A stretch of 64,000 nt of DNA, taken from contig JAUXWS010000095.1 in the NCBI GenBank assembly GCA_030685015.1, positions 37,008-101,007 of the forward strand. The letters run 5' to 3'. Source of the DNA: a bacterium (GTDB taxonomy: Bacteria; CAIWAD01). The position numbers and the translations under genes are program-made. Under the pieces are notes generated by a model that was given only the letters and a program-made list of their open reading frames with translations, had not been told where the DNA came from and searched no databases. This document shows, piece by piece, positions 52,923 through 63,918 of the stretch (within the stretch, counting starts at the first letter, position 1; each line of letters opens with the position of its first letter).

Positions 52923-54362
52923 CTATTTCACCAAAAGCAGTTTCTGCGTGGCCACCTCGCCCGCCCCCTCCAGCACGGCCAGATAGAGGCCGCTGGCCAG
53001 ATGGGAGGCGTCGAAGCTGACGGCATGCTCGCCGGCGGCGTGCAGGCCCTCGGTCAGGAGCGCCACCTCCTGGCCGGCCAGGTTCACCACGCTCAGCCGC
53101 AGCGTGCCGGCCTGCCGGTTCACGAAGGAGAGGGTGGTCGTCGGGTTGAAGGGGTTGGGCCAGGCTTCGCGCAGCTCCAGGGCGGCCGGCCGCAGCTGCC
53201 GCTCCACGTCGAGGGAGGTCCAGTAGTCGCCCAGGGCGCCGAAGGTGTTGATGATGGTGTAGGTGGGCTCGGCGTCGCTGATGGTGTGCACCCAGTCCGC
53301 CTGGAAGCCGGCCTCGTTGTCATGGCCGTTGGCCCCGTACTTGTAGGTGATCCGCGCCGAGCTGTACTGGTTGAAGAGAATGTCCCCCTCGAACCAGTCG
53401 CCCGTGGTGGGGACCAACTGGTAGGCGGGGGGCACCAGATCCCAGGGCCAGCTGTTCCAGGGTCCGCACACCGCCGTGAAAGTGACTTCCGCGTAGGAGT
53501 TCAGCCCCTGGTTGCTCTCGCCGGGGTGCTCCTCGAACCAGACGCGCACGGGCCACAGATTGACGGCGAAGTGCACGGTCACGTCCTGGCTGATGATGTC
53601 GTTCCAGGTGACGTTGTCGAACCAGGCCTCGTCCAGCACGATGTCCCCGTAGCCGTCCATGTCGTTGTCCGGAAGGCCCGTGGTGATGGGCACGAGGCGG
53701 TTGGCGACGCCCTCCCAGCGCGGCGTCAGCTCGTTCTGGTCCTCCAGGATGACGAACTTGTACTCCAGGTTGCCGGGCGCCTCCACATTGTCGAACTGGA
53801 TGTTGAGGAAGTAGTGGCCGGGATTGCCGCCCTCCTCGTTCATGATGACGGCGCCGCCCCAGTTGCCCAGGTTATCATGGCCGCCGCGCAGCACGATCCA
53901 GTCCGTGGCCGGGTTGAAGGTGCCGTTGGCCGTCATCACCTGCATGTTGACGCGGAAGAGCACCTCCACGTTGACCAGCTCGCCCATGCTGTCCTGGTTG
54001 TTGAACCAGACGGGGTCCAGGGTCTGGCCGCCCGCCTCCAGGGTGAAGGTGCGGTTGTCCCCCGATTCCCAAACGTCCCCTCCGGGCCGCACGATGACGT
54101 ACTTGAACCCCACCGGCTGGCCGATGAAGACGTCGTTCACGTCGAAGCTGCCGGCGAAGAGCATGTCCCCCGTGTTGGTGAGGGTGGGATTGGTCCCGCT
54201 CCAGTCGTTGAAATCACCCCGCACCACCACCTGGTCCGTGTCCGGGTTGAAGTTGCCCAGCTGCTGCTGGATGCCCATGCGGACCTGGAAGGTGACCGGG
54301 TTCACCGCCAGGGCGGTTCCGGCGACCAGCATCAGGCCCAGGAGGCCGCTGATGATTCTCAT
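52923..54362 (-). CDS. Secreted starch-binding-like protein with sorting domain
   Basis: A 479-residue protein. Signal peptide about 1-19. Two tandem CBM20/SusE-like modules begin VTFQVRMGIQQQLGNFNPDTDQ and VLFRVNMQVMTANGTFNPATDW, each with a VVRGDFNDW or VLRGGHDN line followed by FKYVI or YKFVIL, as in starch-binding folds. A third module has VTVHFAVNLWPVRVW. The C-terminus has AWPNPFNPTTTLSFV, LSVVNLAGQEVALL and ends TQKLLLVK. GAGGAGAGG precedes the ATG. Fifth gene of the receptor operon. Starch specificity is inferred from fold-like motifs and the amylase 14 kb away. Confidence 0.83.
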   Translation of the reverse strand: MRIISGLLGLMLVAGTALAVNPVTFQVRMGIQQQLGNFNPDTDQVVVRGDFNDWSGTNPTLTNTGDMLFAGSFDVNDVFIGQPVGFKYVIVRPGGDVWESGDNRTFTLEAGGQTLDPVWFNNQDSMGELVNVEVLFRVNMQVMTANGTFNPATDWIVLRGGHDNLGNWGGAVIMNEEGGNPGHYFLNIQFDNVEAPGNLEYKFVILEDQNELTPRWEGVANRLVPITTGLPDNDMDGYGDIVLDEAWFDNVTWNDIISQDVTVHFAVNLWPVRVWFEEHPGESNQGLNSYAEVTFTAVCGPWNSWPWDLVPPAYQLVPTTGDWFEGDILFNQYSSARITYKYGANGHDNEAGFQADWVHTISDAEPTYTIINTFGALGDYWTSLDVERQLRPAALELREAWPNPFNPTTTLSFVNRQAGTLRLSVVNLAGQEVALLTEGLHAAGEHAVSFDASHLASGLYLAVLEGAGEVATQKLLLVK

Positions 54363-54392
54363 GGTCCTCTCCTCGACTTAAAGGTTGATTGT

Positions 54393-55412
54393 TTACCAGG
54401 TGAAGGCCAGGCTGTACCGCACCACGGAATCCAGCCGGCCGTAGTCCTCCCAGGCGGCGTCCACCTGGAGGTGGCTTCCCCCGCCCAAAGGATAAGTGAT
54501 GCCGGCTCCCAGGGCAAGCCCTCCTTCCGCATCCTTGAGGAAGAGGTCCCGCCAGCCGCCGCGCAGGTGGAAGGTGCGGCGGAAGGAATATTCGGTGCCC
54601 AGGGAGATGGATTCGCTCGCCCGGTCCACCCCGTGCACGGCGTCGGCCGCCAGCAGGAGGGCGTGGTCGGGACGCTCGACGAGGGGCAGCTCGGCCCCGA
54701 TGCGGAAGGTGATGGGCAGGGGCCAATCGTAGACATCCAAGTTGACGGGCACGGCCGGGTTGTCCCCGTTCTGGGTGTTGTTCATGTCGTGGCCCAGGAG
54801 CAGGTCGGTGCCGGACATCTCCATGTCCAGCCCGGCGTGCTGGATGGTCATGCCCAGCAGCATGTCCCGGAAGCCCGTCCGGTAGATGGTGCCCACGTCG
54901 AAGGCGACGCTGCTGGCGTTCATGTGCCAGATCTTCTGCTGGATCACCTTGGCCGTGGCGCCGAAGGAGAAGCGGTCGGTGATGCGCATGGCCAGGGTCA
55001 GGCCCATGGCCAGGTCGCTCGCCTCGTAAAACTCGCCCGTGCCGTCCTGCTGGAGCAGGGTGGTCACCTCCTCGTCGCCGTAGTCCAGGTAGGTGACGGA
55101 CAGGCCCAGGGCCATGGATTCGCCCAGGGGCGTGACCACCGCCAGGTAGCTCAGGTCCGTCTCCACCAGCCAGTCCGTCTTGACGAACATGGCCTCGGAC
55201 CGCTCCAGGCGGGCGGCGCCGGCCGGATTCCAGTAAAGGCAGGAGGCGTCGGCGACGGAGGCCGTGCCCGCCCCGCCCATGCCCTGGGCCCGGCCGCCCA
55301 GCCCGATGCCGAGAAAGGGGGCGGCGGTGGTGGCCACCCGGTTGATGGCCAGGGCCGGGGCGGCCGCCAACACCAGGGCCGGCAGCGCGTAAAGGAAGAG
55401 TCGGTTGCGCAC
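54393..55412 (-). CDS. PorV/PorQ-family outer-membrane protein
   Basis: A 339-residue predicted beta-barrel. Signal peptide about 1-22, followed by FLGIGLGGRAQGMGGAGTASVADASCLYWNPAGAARL, the signature of PorV/UPF0164 proteins, and alternating amphipathic strands to the end ...LDSVVRYSLAFTW with an aromatic C-terminal residue. In Bacteroidetes PorV shuttles T9SS cargo at the outer membrane; here it sits between two sorting-domain proteins and downstream of a TonB receptor. GTG start with AGGAGG. Confidence 0.87.
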   Translation of the reverse strand: MRNRLFLYALPALVLAAAPALAINRVATTAAPFLGIGLGGRAQGMGGAGTASVADASCLYWNPAGAARLERSEAMFVKTDWLVETDLSYLAVVTPLGESMALGLSVTYLDYGDEEVTTLLQQDGTGEFYEASDLAMGLTLAMRITDRFSFGATAKVIQQKIWHMNASSVAFDVGTIYRTGFRDMLLGMTIQHAGLDMEMSGTDLLLGHDMNNTQNGDNPAVPVNLDVYDWPLPITFRIGAELPLVERPDHALLLAADAVHGVDRASESISLGTEYSFRRTFHLRGGWRDLFLKDAEGGLALGAGITYPLGGGSHLQVDAAWEDYGRLDSVVRYSLAFTW

Positions 55413-55421
55413 GGCGGCCTC

Positions 55422-58400
55422 CTACTTGATCAGGGCGAACTTGCCCGTCTTCTCGCCGGCTGGGCTGTCCACGTGGTACATGTACATGCCATAGGCCACG
55501 TCCAGGCCGGCGCTGCTCTTCAGGTTCCAATCCAGGCTGCCGTCCCACACCGGCGAGTCGTGGACGAGGGTCTGCACCAGCTCGCCGCGCACCGTGTAGA
55601 TGCGCACAGTGGACTGGGGCGGCAGGTGGATGAACTGGATCTTGCGGTCGCCGCGGTTGCCCTTGATCGGGCGCGGCTCCCACTCCGCCGTGGCCAGGTA
55701 GGGGTTGGGCACGACCTTGACGCGGCTCAGCTCGCGGCGGGCCGAGGAGCCGTCGAAGCGGGGGGCCGCCACCTCCACGGCGTAGCGGTCCTGGGCGGTG
55801 AAGGGCTTGCGCGTCACCGCCACGTAGCGGTCGCCGGCCGCCGGCAACTGGTAGTTGCCCACCTGGTTGATGGGGATGCCGAAGGGGATGCCGAAGGCCC
55901 AGGTGACGATGAGGCCCGTGGGCGAGGCCTCGTCGGGCTGGGCCAGCAGGATGAAGTCGCGGTACTCGAAGGGATCGCTCCCGTTGCGGCCAAAGGGCGG
56001 CGGCCCCTGGTTGAGGTTGGGGTTGTAGACCCAGAAGGACACTTCCACCGGCTGGTCCGGATCGGTGATGTCCCAGATGCGGTAGTTCGTCGTCAGGCTG
56101 GGCACGATGCGTCCCAGGATGGTGCCCATGGACTGGTCGGGGAACTGGGCGCGGGCCAGGCTGACGGCGCCGCCCTCCGCCACGAAGTCCATGCGGTAGT
56201 CCCGCCCCTGGGCGCGCCCCTGGAACTCGCGGAGGAAACCCTGGCTGTTGTCCAGCATGTTGACGCCCTTGAGGGTCCAGGGCAGCTGGTTGGCCGGCGC
56301 GTTCCGCCAGCCCGACAGGGCGGGATTGGGGCCGAGCAGCCAATCATTGAAAAAGCTGAGGCGGATGCCCTCGGCCACCGGCTGGTAGGCCTGCACCAGA
56401 TTGACGTAGCCGGTCAGGTTGGGCACCAGCTGCTTGTGCACCAGGTTGTGCTTGTAGAGGAAGAGCGTCTCCACCAGCTGGTTGGCCGGCAGGGTGGCGA
56501 GGAAGTCCGGCGTGTAGATGACGCGGCCCTCGTCGAAGTTGAAATCAAAGGCGCCCTGCGGGTTGAGCAGCTCGTCCGTGTCCAGACGCCGGCGGACGTG
56601 CAGGGTGTCGCCCGTGTCCAGGCGGCGGGCGACGAAGAAGGCAGGGTCGATCCCGGCGTGGGTCAGCATCTGCTGGGGCGTGTCGGCGTTGATGGGGAAG
56701 CTCTCGAGGAAAGGCTCCATCCCGTCCCGGGTCATCGTCCAGGAGAAGGCGGGGACGCGCACCTCACCGAGCAGGACGCGGGTGGAGTCATAGCCCACGC
56801 TGTCGATGATGGCGATGAAGCCGCCGATGGCCGCGTTCCAGACAAAGCTGGTGTCGGGAACCCACGAGGTGTACTCCCAGCCCAGCAGATCCCGGATGCG
56901 GGCCGTGGTGTCGGGCAGGATGCTGATGGAGTAGCGGGCGCCGTCCACCAGGCTCCGCTCATCCACGATGGCCGGCACCACCCGGCCGGTGGCGCGGCCC
57001 GCCACGTGCTCGGCCTGCTCCATCACCAGCCCCGGCGTGTAGCCGGAGGCCGGGGCGGTGGGGATGACGTAGGTCGTGTTGACATCCGTCGTGATGCGCC
57101 CGGCGGCGTCGATGCTGGCCTGCTTGGAGGTCTCGGCGGGCAGGAAGCCGGCCACCGGATCCCCCCGGTCGTAGGCGCTCACTGCATAGAAGTAGGCCTG
57201 GCCGTTGACCACCGTCGTGTCCGTCCAGGAATGGACCAGGCCCGAATTGCTGCCCAGGTAGTACTGCGTGCCGTTCAGGGCGATGGGAAAGAAGCCGGCC
57301 ACGTCGTTGACCAGGTCGAACTGGGCGATGGGCGAGAAGGACGAGGCGCTGCCCCGCCCGTCGGTGATGGAATAGGCGTCCAGGAAGCCCGGATCGGTGG
57401 CGCGGTAGATGCGGTAGCCCTCGAAGTCGCGCAGGTGGCTGATGCGGTCCACGCTGTGCTCGGCGCGGTCGTCCCAGTAGAGGGTGACGCGGCCGTCGCC
57501 CGGCACGGCCCGCATGTGGGGCTTGGCCGGCGGCTGGATGAAGTTGTAGTTCTCGTTGTAGATGGTCTTGACCGTGGCCAGGTTGGTGTAGAGGTCCTCC
57601 GGCGACTCGCCGAAGACGACGGCCAGGCTGATGCGCTGGGTCTCCCCGCGGCGCAGGGGGAAGTAGCCTGATCCGTAGAGGAAGTCGTGGTCGGCCGGCG
57701 TGCCCGCCGTGCTGTCGAACTCGCCGGGGATCATCCGCCGCCAGATGTCCTCGTCGTTGCGGCTGGAGAACTCGGGGAAGGTGAATTCGTTGAAGGAGGT
57801 GAGGCCCACCTGGTCGCTCTCGGTGATGTCCGTGGCGTCGAAATGGGGCTCGCCGGGTGTGGGCAGGCCGTCCCCCTCCCCCAGGTCGCCCGTGCCGGCC
57901 ACGCCGTCGGCGCCCACGTCGTCGAACTCGGGATCCCAGTCCCCGTCATTGTCGATGCCGTCGTCGCGGCGCTCGTCGATGAGGGGGTCGAAGGCCTGGA
58001 GCACCGCCTCCGGCACGGGCACCAACTCGCCGCTGCCGGGCGGGGGCGGGGTCAGCCCCAGCGCCCGCCAGTCCACATAGCAGTTGCCCTCGTAGGCCCA
58101 GTTCTCGTCGATCACGCCGTTGAAGTTGTCGTCGATCAGGTTGGTGGGATTCTCCGCCACGATCTTGCCAGCGTAGATGGGGATCTGGATGTTGCGCCAG
58201 GTGAGGACGAGGGTGTCACCCGGCTGGGGCACGCGCACCAGACTGCGGGGATAAGCGGGGTCGTTGTAGTCGATGACCACCACCACCTCGTCGGCGAGGA
58301 GGACGGAGGGCGTGTTCAGCCACTCATGGAGCAGGGTTTGGGTCAGGCGCGGGGCGTCGGCCGGGGCGCGGCTGTCGCCGTCGTTGTCGATCCAGTCCAC

Positions 58401-59399
58401 GCTGTTGCCCGGGCTCTCCAGGAAGGCGTAGCCCACGTAGCCCACGTTGCGCACGCCGGGGTGGACAGGCACCCACCCGGCGGCGCCGCGGTCGTCGAAG
58501 TCCCCCGTGTAGGTGAACTCGTTGTCGCGGTCGAAATAGTTGATGTCGTCGCCACTGTCGCCGTCCCCGCCCACCAGGGTGCCGCAGACCATGCCGAAGC
58601 CCACCTTGTCGTAGTCGATGTCGCTGGCGTTGGTGATGTCGTAGAGCCAGAAGATGACGTCCTCCGCCAGCGAGTGGGACCACTGGAAGCCGCGCACGGC
58701 CACCTTGAGACCCAGCCCGGCGTGCGTGCTGTCATTGGCGAAGGGCTGGATCAGCGGCACCCGGATCGAATCCGGGTTGTGGGGAAAGCGCTGGGTCCAC
58801 AGGCCGGGGAAGTAGGTCTCCACCGTGTCCCGGTAGGCCCAGCGGGTGGACATGAACTCCCGGTCCCGGCTGTCGTCCATCCAGAAGTAGCTCTCCTGGT
58901 CGGCATTGAGCACGTCCCGCCCGAAATAGCCGTTCCAGCTGCCCGGCCAGCTCTTGTCCGGCCAGACGCTGGGCCAGGAGAGGCGCTGGTGGCTCATGGC
59001 GACCAGGGTCGTCTCCGGGTTGGCAAAGCCCGGCAGCGGCATGAAGGTCCAGTACTCGCTGGGGTTGGCGGGATTGACCTCGTCCCGCCCGCGGGCCGGG
59101 CTCTGGGTGACGGCCACGCTGCGCACGGGGCGGTTGAGCAGGCGGTTGTAGTACTCGATCCCCACGCAGATGGAGATGTCGCCAATGTACTCGTCCCCCG
59201 TGCCCTTGGGCCATTCGAAGGAGAACTCCGGCCCCACGCGGCCCACCAGGCCCGTGTTGTAGAAGGTGGTCTGCACCAGGTTGCCGGAATGGAGGTTCTT
59301 CTTCTTGGCCTCGGGGTCGGCCCACACCTCGTCGTACCAGGCGGAGGCCAGTGGGCGGACCAGGCCGGCGGCCATCAGGAGTGCGGTCAGAATGCGCAT
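55422..59399 (-). CDS. Very large secreted protein with fibronectin-III and FlgD-like C-terminus
   Basis: A 1325-residue protein. Signal peptide MRILTALLMAAGLVRPLASA. The body has many Asp-rich loops (SVDWIDNDGDSRAP, GIDNDGDWDPEFDDVG) and a fibronectin-III-like module at about 625 (VTLYWDDRAEHSVDRISHLRDFEGYRIYRA). The C-terminal domain is VPNPYLATAEW, then IRIYTVRGELVQTLVHD-like sequence and GMYMYHVDSPAGEKTGKFALIK. AGGAAG sits 4 nt before the ATG at 59399; another ATG at 59411 is possible. Coupled to the TonB receptor gene 26 nt upstream. It may occupy the place of SusD as the surface partner, but shows no SusD sequence. Confidence 0.82.
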   Translation of the reverse strand: MRILTALLMAAGLVRPLASAWYDEVWADPEAKKKNLHSGNLVQTTFYNTGLVGRVGPEFSFEWPKGTGDEYIGDISICVGIEYYNRLLNRPVRSVAVTQSPARGRDEVNPANPSEYWTFMPLPGFANPETTLVAMSHQRLSWPSVWPDKSWPGSWNGYFGRDVLNADQESYFWMDDSRDREFMSTRWAYRDTVETYFPGLWTQRFPHNPDSIRVPLIQPFANDSTHAGLGLKVAVRGFQWSHSLAEDVIFWLYDITNASDIDYDKVGFGMVCGTLVGGDGDSGDDINYFDRDNEFTYTGDFDDRGAAGWVPVHPGVRNVGYVGYAFLESPGNSVDWIDNDGDSRAPADAPRLTQTLLHEWLNTPSVLLADEVVVVIDYNDPAYPRSLVRVPQPGDTLVLTWRNIQIPIYAGKIVAENPTNLIDDNFNGVIDENWAYEGNCYVDWRALGLTPPPPGSGELVPVPEAVLQAFDPLIDERRDDGIDNDGDWDPEFDDVGADGVAGTGDLGEGDGLPTPGEPHFDATDITESDQVGLTSFNEFTFPEFSSRNDEDIWRRMIPGEFDSTAGTPADHDFLYGSGYFPLRRGETQRISLAVVFGESPEDLYTNLATVKTIYNENYNFIQPPAKPHMRAVPGDGRVTLYWDDRAEHSVDRISHLRDFEGYRIYRATDPGFLDAYSITDGRGSASSFSPIAQFDLVNDVAGFFPIALNGTQYYLGSNSGLVHSWTDTTVVNGQAYFYAVSAYDRGDPVAGFLPAETSKQASIDAAGRITTDVNTTYVIPTAPASGYTPGLVMEQAEHVAGRATGRVVPAIVDERSLVDGARYSISILPDTTARIRDLLGWEYTSWVPDTSFVWNAAIGGFIAIIDSVGYDSTRVLLGEVRVPAFSWTMTRDGMEPFLESFPINADTPQQMLTHAGIDPAFFVARRLDTGDTLHVRRRLDTDELLNPQGAFDFNFDEGRVIYTPDFLATLPANQLVETLFLYKHNLVHKQLVPNLTGYVNLVQAYQPVAEGIRLSFFNDWLLGPNPALSGWRNAPANQLPWTLKGVNMLDNSQGFLREFQGRAQGRDYRMDFVAEGGAVSLARAQFPDQSMGTILGRIVPSLTTNYRIWDITDPDQPVEVSFWVYNPNLNQGPPPFGRNGSDPFEYRDFILLAQPDEASPTGLIVTWAFGIPFGIPINQVGNYQLPAAGDRYVAVTRKPFTAQDRYAVEVAAPRFDGSSARRELSRVKVVPNPYLATAEWEPRPIKGNRGDRKIQFIHLPPQSTVRIYTVRGELVQTLVHDSPVWDGSLDWNLKSSAGLDVAYGMYMYHVDSPAGEKTGKFALIK

Positions 59400-59425
59400 G
59401 TGCTTCCTCATTGGTCGACGCTCCG

Positions 59426-62265
59426 CTACATGGACAAGCGGAACCCGACAATCACCTCCCGCGGACGGGACCAATTGCCGGGATCCACCGCCAGCTCGGC
59501 CTGGGTGTCCTGCCAGTTGATGTCGTAGCCCGCCCGCCCCGTCCGCGCGAAGACGTTGTTCTCGTTCAGGCGGTCCAGCAGGTTCTTCACCTGGAAGTTG
59601 ACTTGCAGGTCGGGCTTCTTCAGCACGTTCCAATAGCCCGACATGTCGAAGTTGACGTAGGGCGGCTTGCGGCCGCTGTTCTCCAGCAGCCCCACCACCA
59701 GGTCCTCGCTCTTGGGCGTGGGCGTGTAGGGCAGGCCGCTGCCGTAGCTGCCCAGCAGGCTGAGGCCCCAGGGGCCGCGCTCGAGGGAGACATGGCCGTT
59801 GAGGGTGTGGCGGCGGTCCCAGTTGAGCGGGATGAGGTACTTGTTGACCTCCTTGCCGCCCTCCACCGCGTTGCGCGCCGCGTCGGCGCTGCTGGCGTTG
59901 GCCTCGGCCACCTGGAAAGTGTAGTCCAGGCCGGCCTGGAAGCCGCCCTGGTAGCGTTTGTCCACGCTGATGACGATGCCCTTGATCGTGCCGAAGTCAC
60001 GGTTGGTGTACATGTAGTACTTGTCCACCGTCACCGTCTCGATCTGCCGGTCGGTGGAGACGAGATCGCGGATGTCGCGGCTGTAGAAGCTGATGTCCAT
60101 CGCCACGTCCTCGCCCAGCTGCTGCTGCATGCCGATCTCGTACTGGACGGTGCGCTCCACGTTGAGGTCCGGGTTGCCCACCACCGTGTTGAGGCCGGTG
60201 ATCTCGAAGTCCGGGTTCTGGTAGAGCACGTCGAAGGCGGGGCGCTGGAAGAAATGGCCGTAGCTGAAGTGGAGGACGCCGCTCTCGCTCACCACGTAGG
60301 CGATGGCGAGACGGGGGCTGACCTGCCATTTGGGGTCCACCTCCCGGCGGGCGCTGTAGGTCGGGTTGCGCAGGTCGACGGGCATGTCGGTCTGGGGATC
60401 GAACACGTCCAGGCGCAGGCCGGCGTTCACCGTCACGTCGCTGAACTCGATTTTGTCCTGCAGGTAGGCCGAGGCCTCCCAGGGGCGTCGCACATAACGG
60501 TTGTCGTTGGCGCCCTGGGGCGCCACGATCTCGAAGCCGTCGAAGCTGACGCTGCGCTGGTCGAAGGCCAGCCGGTGGTTGCGCAGCTCGACGCCCGTCT
60601 TCCACAGGTGCCGCTTGCCCCACTGCCGGGTCAGGTTCCCCTTCAGGTCCCAGGTGTCCGTGCGCCGGGAGAAGTGCTCGTTCTCGGTTCCGCCCATCTG
60701 GGCAAAGCCGATGTACTGCCAGCGGCCGTCCGGATCCAGGTCGAAGGGGTTCACCTCGAAGAAGGGGTAATAGTAGAAGCCGCTCTCGGCGGGCAGCCAT
60801 TCGTCGTTGACGTAGCGCGGGTCGAGGATGTCGTCGTAGAGGCGGTGGTTGTATAGGTTGAGGCTGTGGCTGACGCTGAGGTCGAGGAAGGTCTCGGCCG
60901 TCAGCACCTTGTCCCACTTGAGGCTGCTCAGCTGGCTGCGGCTGTAGCGGCGCAGACGGGCGTCCGGCGTGTAGCGCCAGCTGTGGCTGTACTCCTGGTA
61001 GTGGCGGTCGTTGGCCAGCCACATGCCGCGCAGGACGGAGCCGGGCCCCAGGTCGGCTCGCAACTTGAGCTGGGCGGCGCGGCGCACTTCCGTGTCCATG
61101 TCCACGTACTTGCGGCCGGCCCGGTCGCCGCTGGAGCGTTCATAGCGTTCGTGGCTGCGTGCGTTGGCCCACTGGAAGAGGTTGTAGACGGCGCTGCTGT
61201 CGGCGGCGTCGTCCATGGGCCAGGCGCCGGCCTGGATGAGCGACACCCAGGCGCTGTCCATCTGCTGGTCCACCAGGAAAAACCAGTCCTCGCCGAACAT
61301 CTCCAGCATGTTGAAGCCCATCACCTGGTCGGCGTTGAAAAAGCGGTACTGGGTGCCGTTGGCCTCCCACGCGCCGATCTGCTCCTGTGGGCTGAAGAGA
61401 CGCTGCCCCTGTCGCCAGCCGTTGTTGTCGGTGTAGCGCAGGCTTCCCGTCAGGCTCAGCCAGGGCAGCGGCGTGGGCGAGGAGAAGCCCAGCTCCATGT
61501 TGGAGAGCTGCAGGGGATTCACCTCGTCGATGTTGATGAACTGCCGCGTGTGGTTGCTTAGATAGTCACCCGCGTAGCCGCTGATGGTGAGGGAGGGTTT
61601 CTCGCCCGCGTCCCGCGTCACCGTGTTGACCACGCCGCTCATGGCCTGGCCGTATTCGGCGTTGAAAGTGCCGGACAGCACCTGCAACTCCTGCACCATG
61701 CTTACCTGGACATCCACGCCGCGGCTGCCGTCGTAGACGTCGACGACGGGGATGCCGTCCACCAGGTAGAGCACCTCGCCGGAGCGCCCGCCGCGGAAGT
61801 GGCCGTCCACTACGCCCGCCTGGAGGGACACCACCTGCGAAAGCTCCGTCACCGGCATGGTCCGCAACTGGTTGGCGTCCACGTAGGAGGCGCTGTAGGT
61901 CTGGTCCACCTGGACCAGGGCCCGCTCCGCCACGATGGTGACCACCTCCCCCTCCACCACGCTCTCCTGCAGGACGGCGTCCTGGCGGGTGGTGAGGTCC
62001 ACGCTGACGGCCACGCCGTCCACGTGGAGGCCGCGGTAGCCCACGCAGCTGAACTGCAGGGTGTAGATGCCGGGCGGCATGTTGAGGATGGCGTACTCGC
62101 CGTCGAAGTCAGTGGCGGCGCCGCGGGTCTGCCCCTCCACCACCACGTTGACGCCGGGCAGGGGCAGGCCTTTGCCGTCCCTCACCACGCCCGTGATCTT
62201 GCCCGTCACGCCGGCCCAGGCCTGGGCCAGCAGCAGCAGGGCGGCGGCCAAACACAGTCCAGTTC

Positions 62266-62269
<4 letters not shown>
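59426..62269 (-). CDS. TonB-dependent receptor, SusC-like
   Basis: A 947-residue outer-membrane importer. Signal peptide about 1-20; carboxypeptidase-regulatory-like domain at 22-105 ([37 protein letters not shown]); plug at about 115-235 ([51 protein letters not shown]); 22-strand barrel to the end (REVIGFRLSM). Start overlaps the ATPase stop by 4 nt. The ligand is likely an oligosaccharide, judged from the ATPase and starch-binding-like partners. Not accompanied by SusD. Confidence 0.93.
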
Positions 62270-63342
<1,073 letters not shown>

Positions 63343-63440
63343 GGACCTTCCCGCTTGGGGGATGTGAGCGACCGCAGGAATGTACCATTGCCGCCGAGAG
63401 GCGAAAACCACCGCCGCGTGATTGATCCACGACACATCCG

Positions 63441-63479
63441 GCGGTCAGTCGCGTCGCGCGACGAGGCCGAAATCAGGGC
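63441..63479. repeat. 39-bp direct repeat, copy 1
   Basis: Starts gcggtcagtcgcg and contains the palindrome cgtcgcgcgacg. It matches 63791-63829 in 36 of 39 positions, 350 bp apart, same orientation. It lies in the 658-nt gap between the ATPase start and the right edge, in which no gene is supported. Confidence 0.85.
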
Positions 63480-63502
63480 CTTGGGGCAAACCCCCATCCT
63501 GG

Positions 63503-63525
63503 CCTTCCCCCTTGCAGGGGGAAGG
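63503..63525. repeat. 9-bp inverted repeat
   Basis: CCTTCCCCC and GGGGGAAGG flank a 5-nt loop. There is no T-run, so terminator use is uncertain. Part of the structured right-end region. Confidence 0.7.
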
Positions 63526-63631
63526 TGGTCTCCCGCGGTGAAGCCGAAGGCTGAACCAATGGCCTTGGGCAACCGGATCATGTCATCCGGCCCTCGTCCG
63601 ACAAAGCATTGCGGCGCAAGCGCCGCCTCTT

Positions 63632-63661
63632 CCCACTTTCTTTTCGCGAAAAGAAAGTGGG
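63632..63661. repeat. Perfect 30-bp palindrome
   Basis: Arms CCCACTTTCTTTTCG and CGAAAAGAAAGTGGG are exact complements with no loop. A shorter GCGGCGC-aa-GCGCCGC hairpin lies at 63611-63626. Part of the repeat-rich right end. Confidence 0.9.
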
Positions 63662-63790
63662 GCAAAGAAAAGGCTGGCAGACCCTGCCGGCGGTGCGTGT
63701 GACACGCGCGGGGTCGCGCGTAACAACTCTCCCTGGTCACCATCTCTTCGGCCTCTGCGCGCGCATACTTCCCGCCTTCGCTTCGCTGCG

Positions 63791-63829
63791 GCGGTCAGTC
63801 GCGACGCGCGACGAGGCCGAAAAGAGGGC
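63791..63829. repeat. 39-bp direct repeat, copy 2
   Basis: Second copy of 63441-63479 with three differences. Both copies are followed within about 130 bp by a 'ggc(c)tgaaccaat' stretch, so the repeat unit may be longer and diverged. Confidence 0.85.
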
Positions 63830-63883
63830 ATTGACATGCCAGGTGCTGATTCGCCTGGAATGAGACATGGCTGCGTGAGGTGA

Positions 63884-63918
63884 AGGCCGAGGGCCAACCT
63901 GTGGTTGGCCCTCGGCCT
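63884..63918. repeat. 16-bp perfect hairpin
   Basis: AGGCCGAGGGCCAACC and GGTTGGCCCTCGGCCT pair fully around a 3-nt loop TGT. No T-run follows on either side. The remaining bases to 64000 show nothing I can support. Confidence 0.85.

Noticed and set aside
63343..63400. Sigma-54 promoter ahead of the ATPase/receptor operon (TGGTACATTCCTGC)
   Set aside because: GG and GC are 9 nt apart rather than the required 10, and the flanks do not match.
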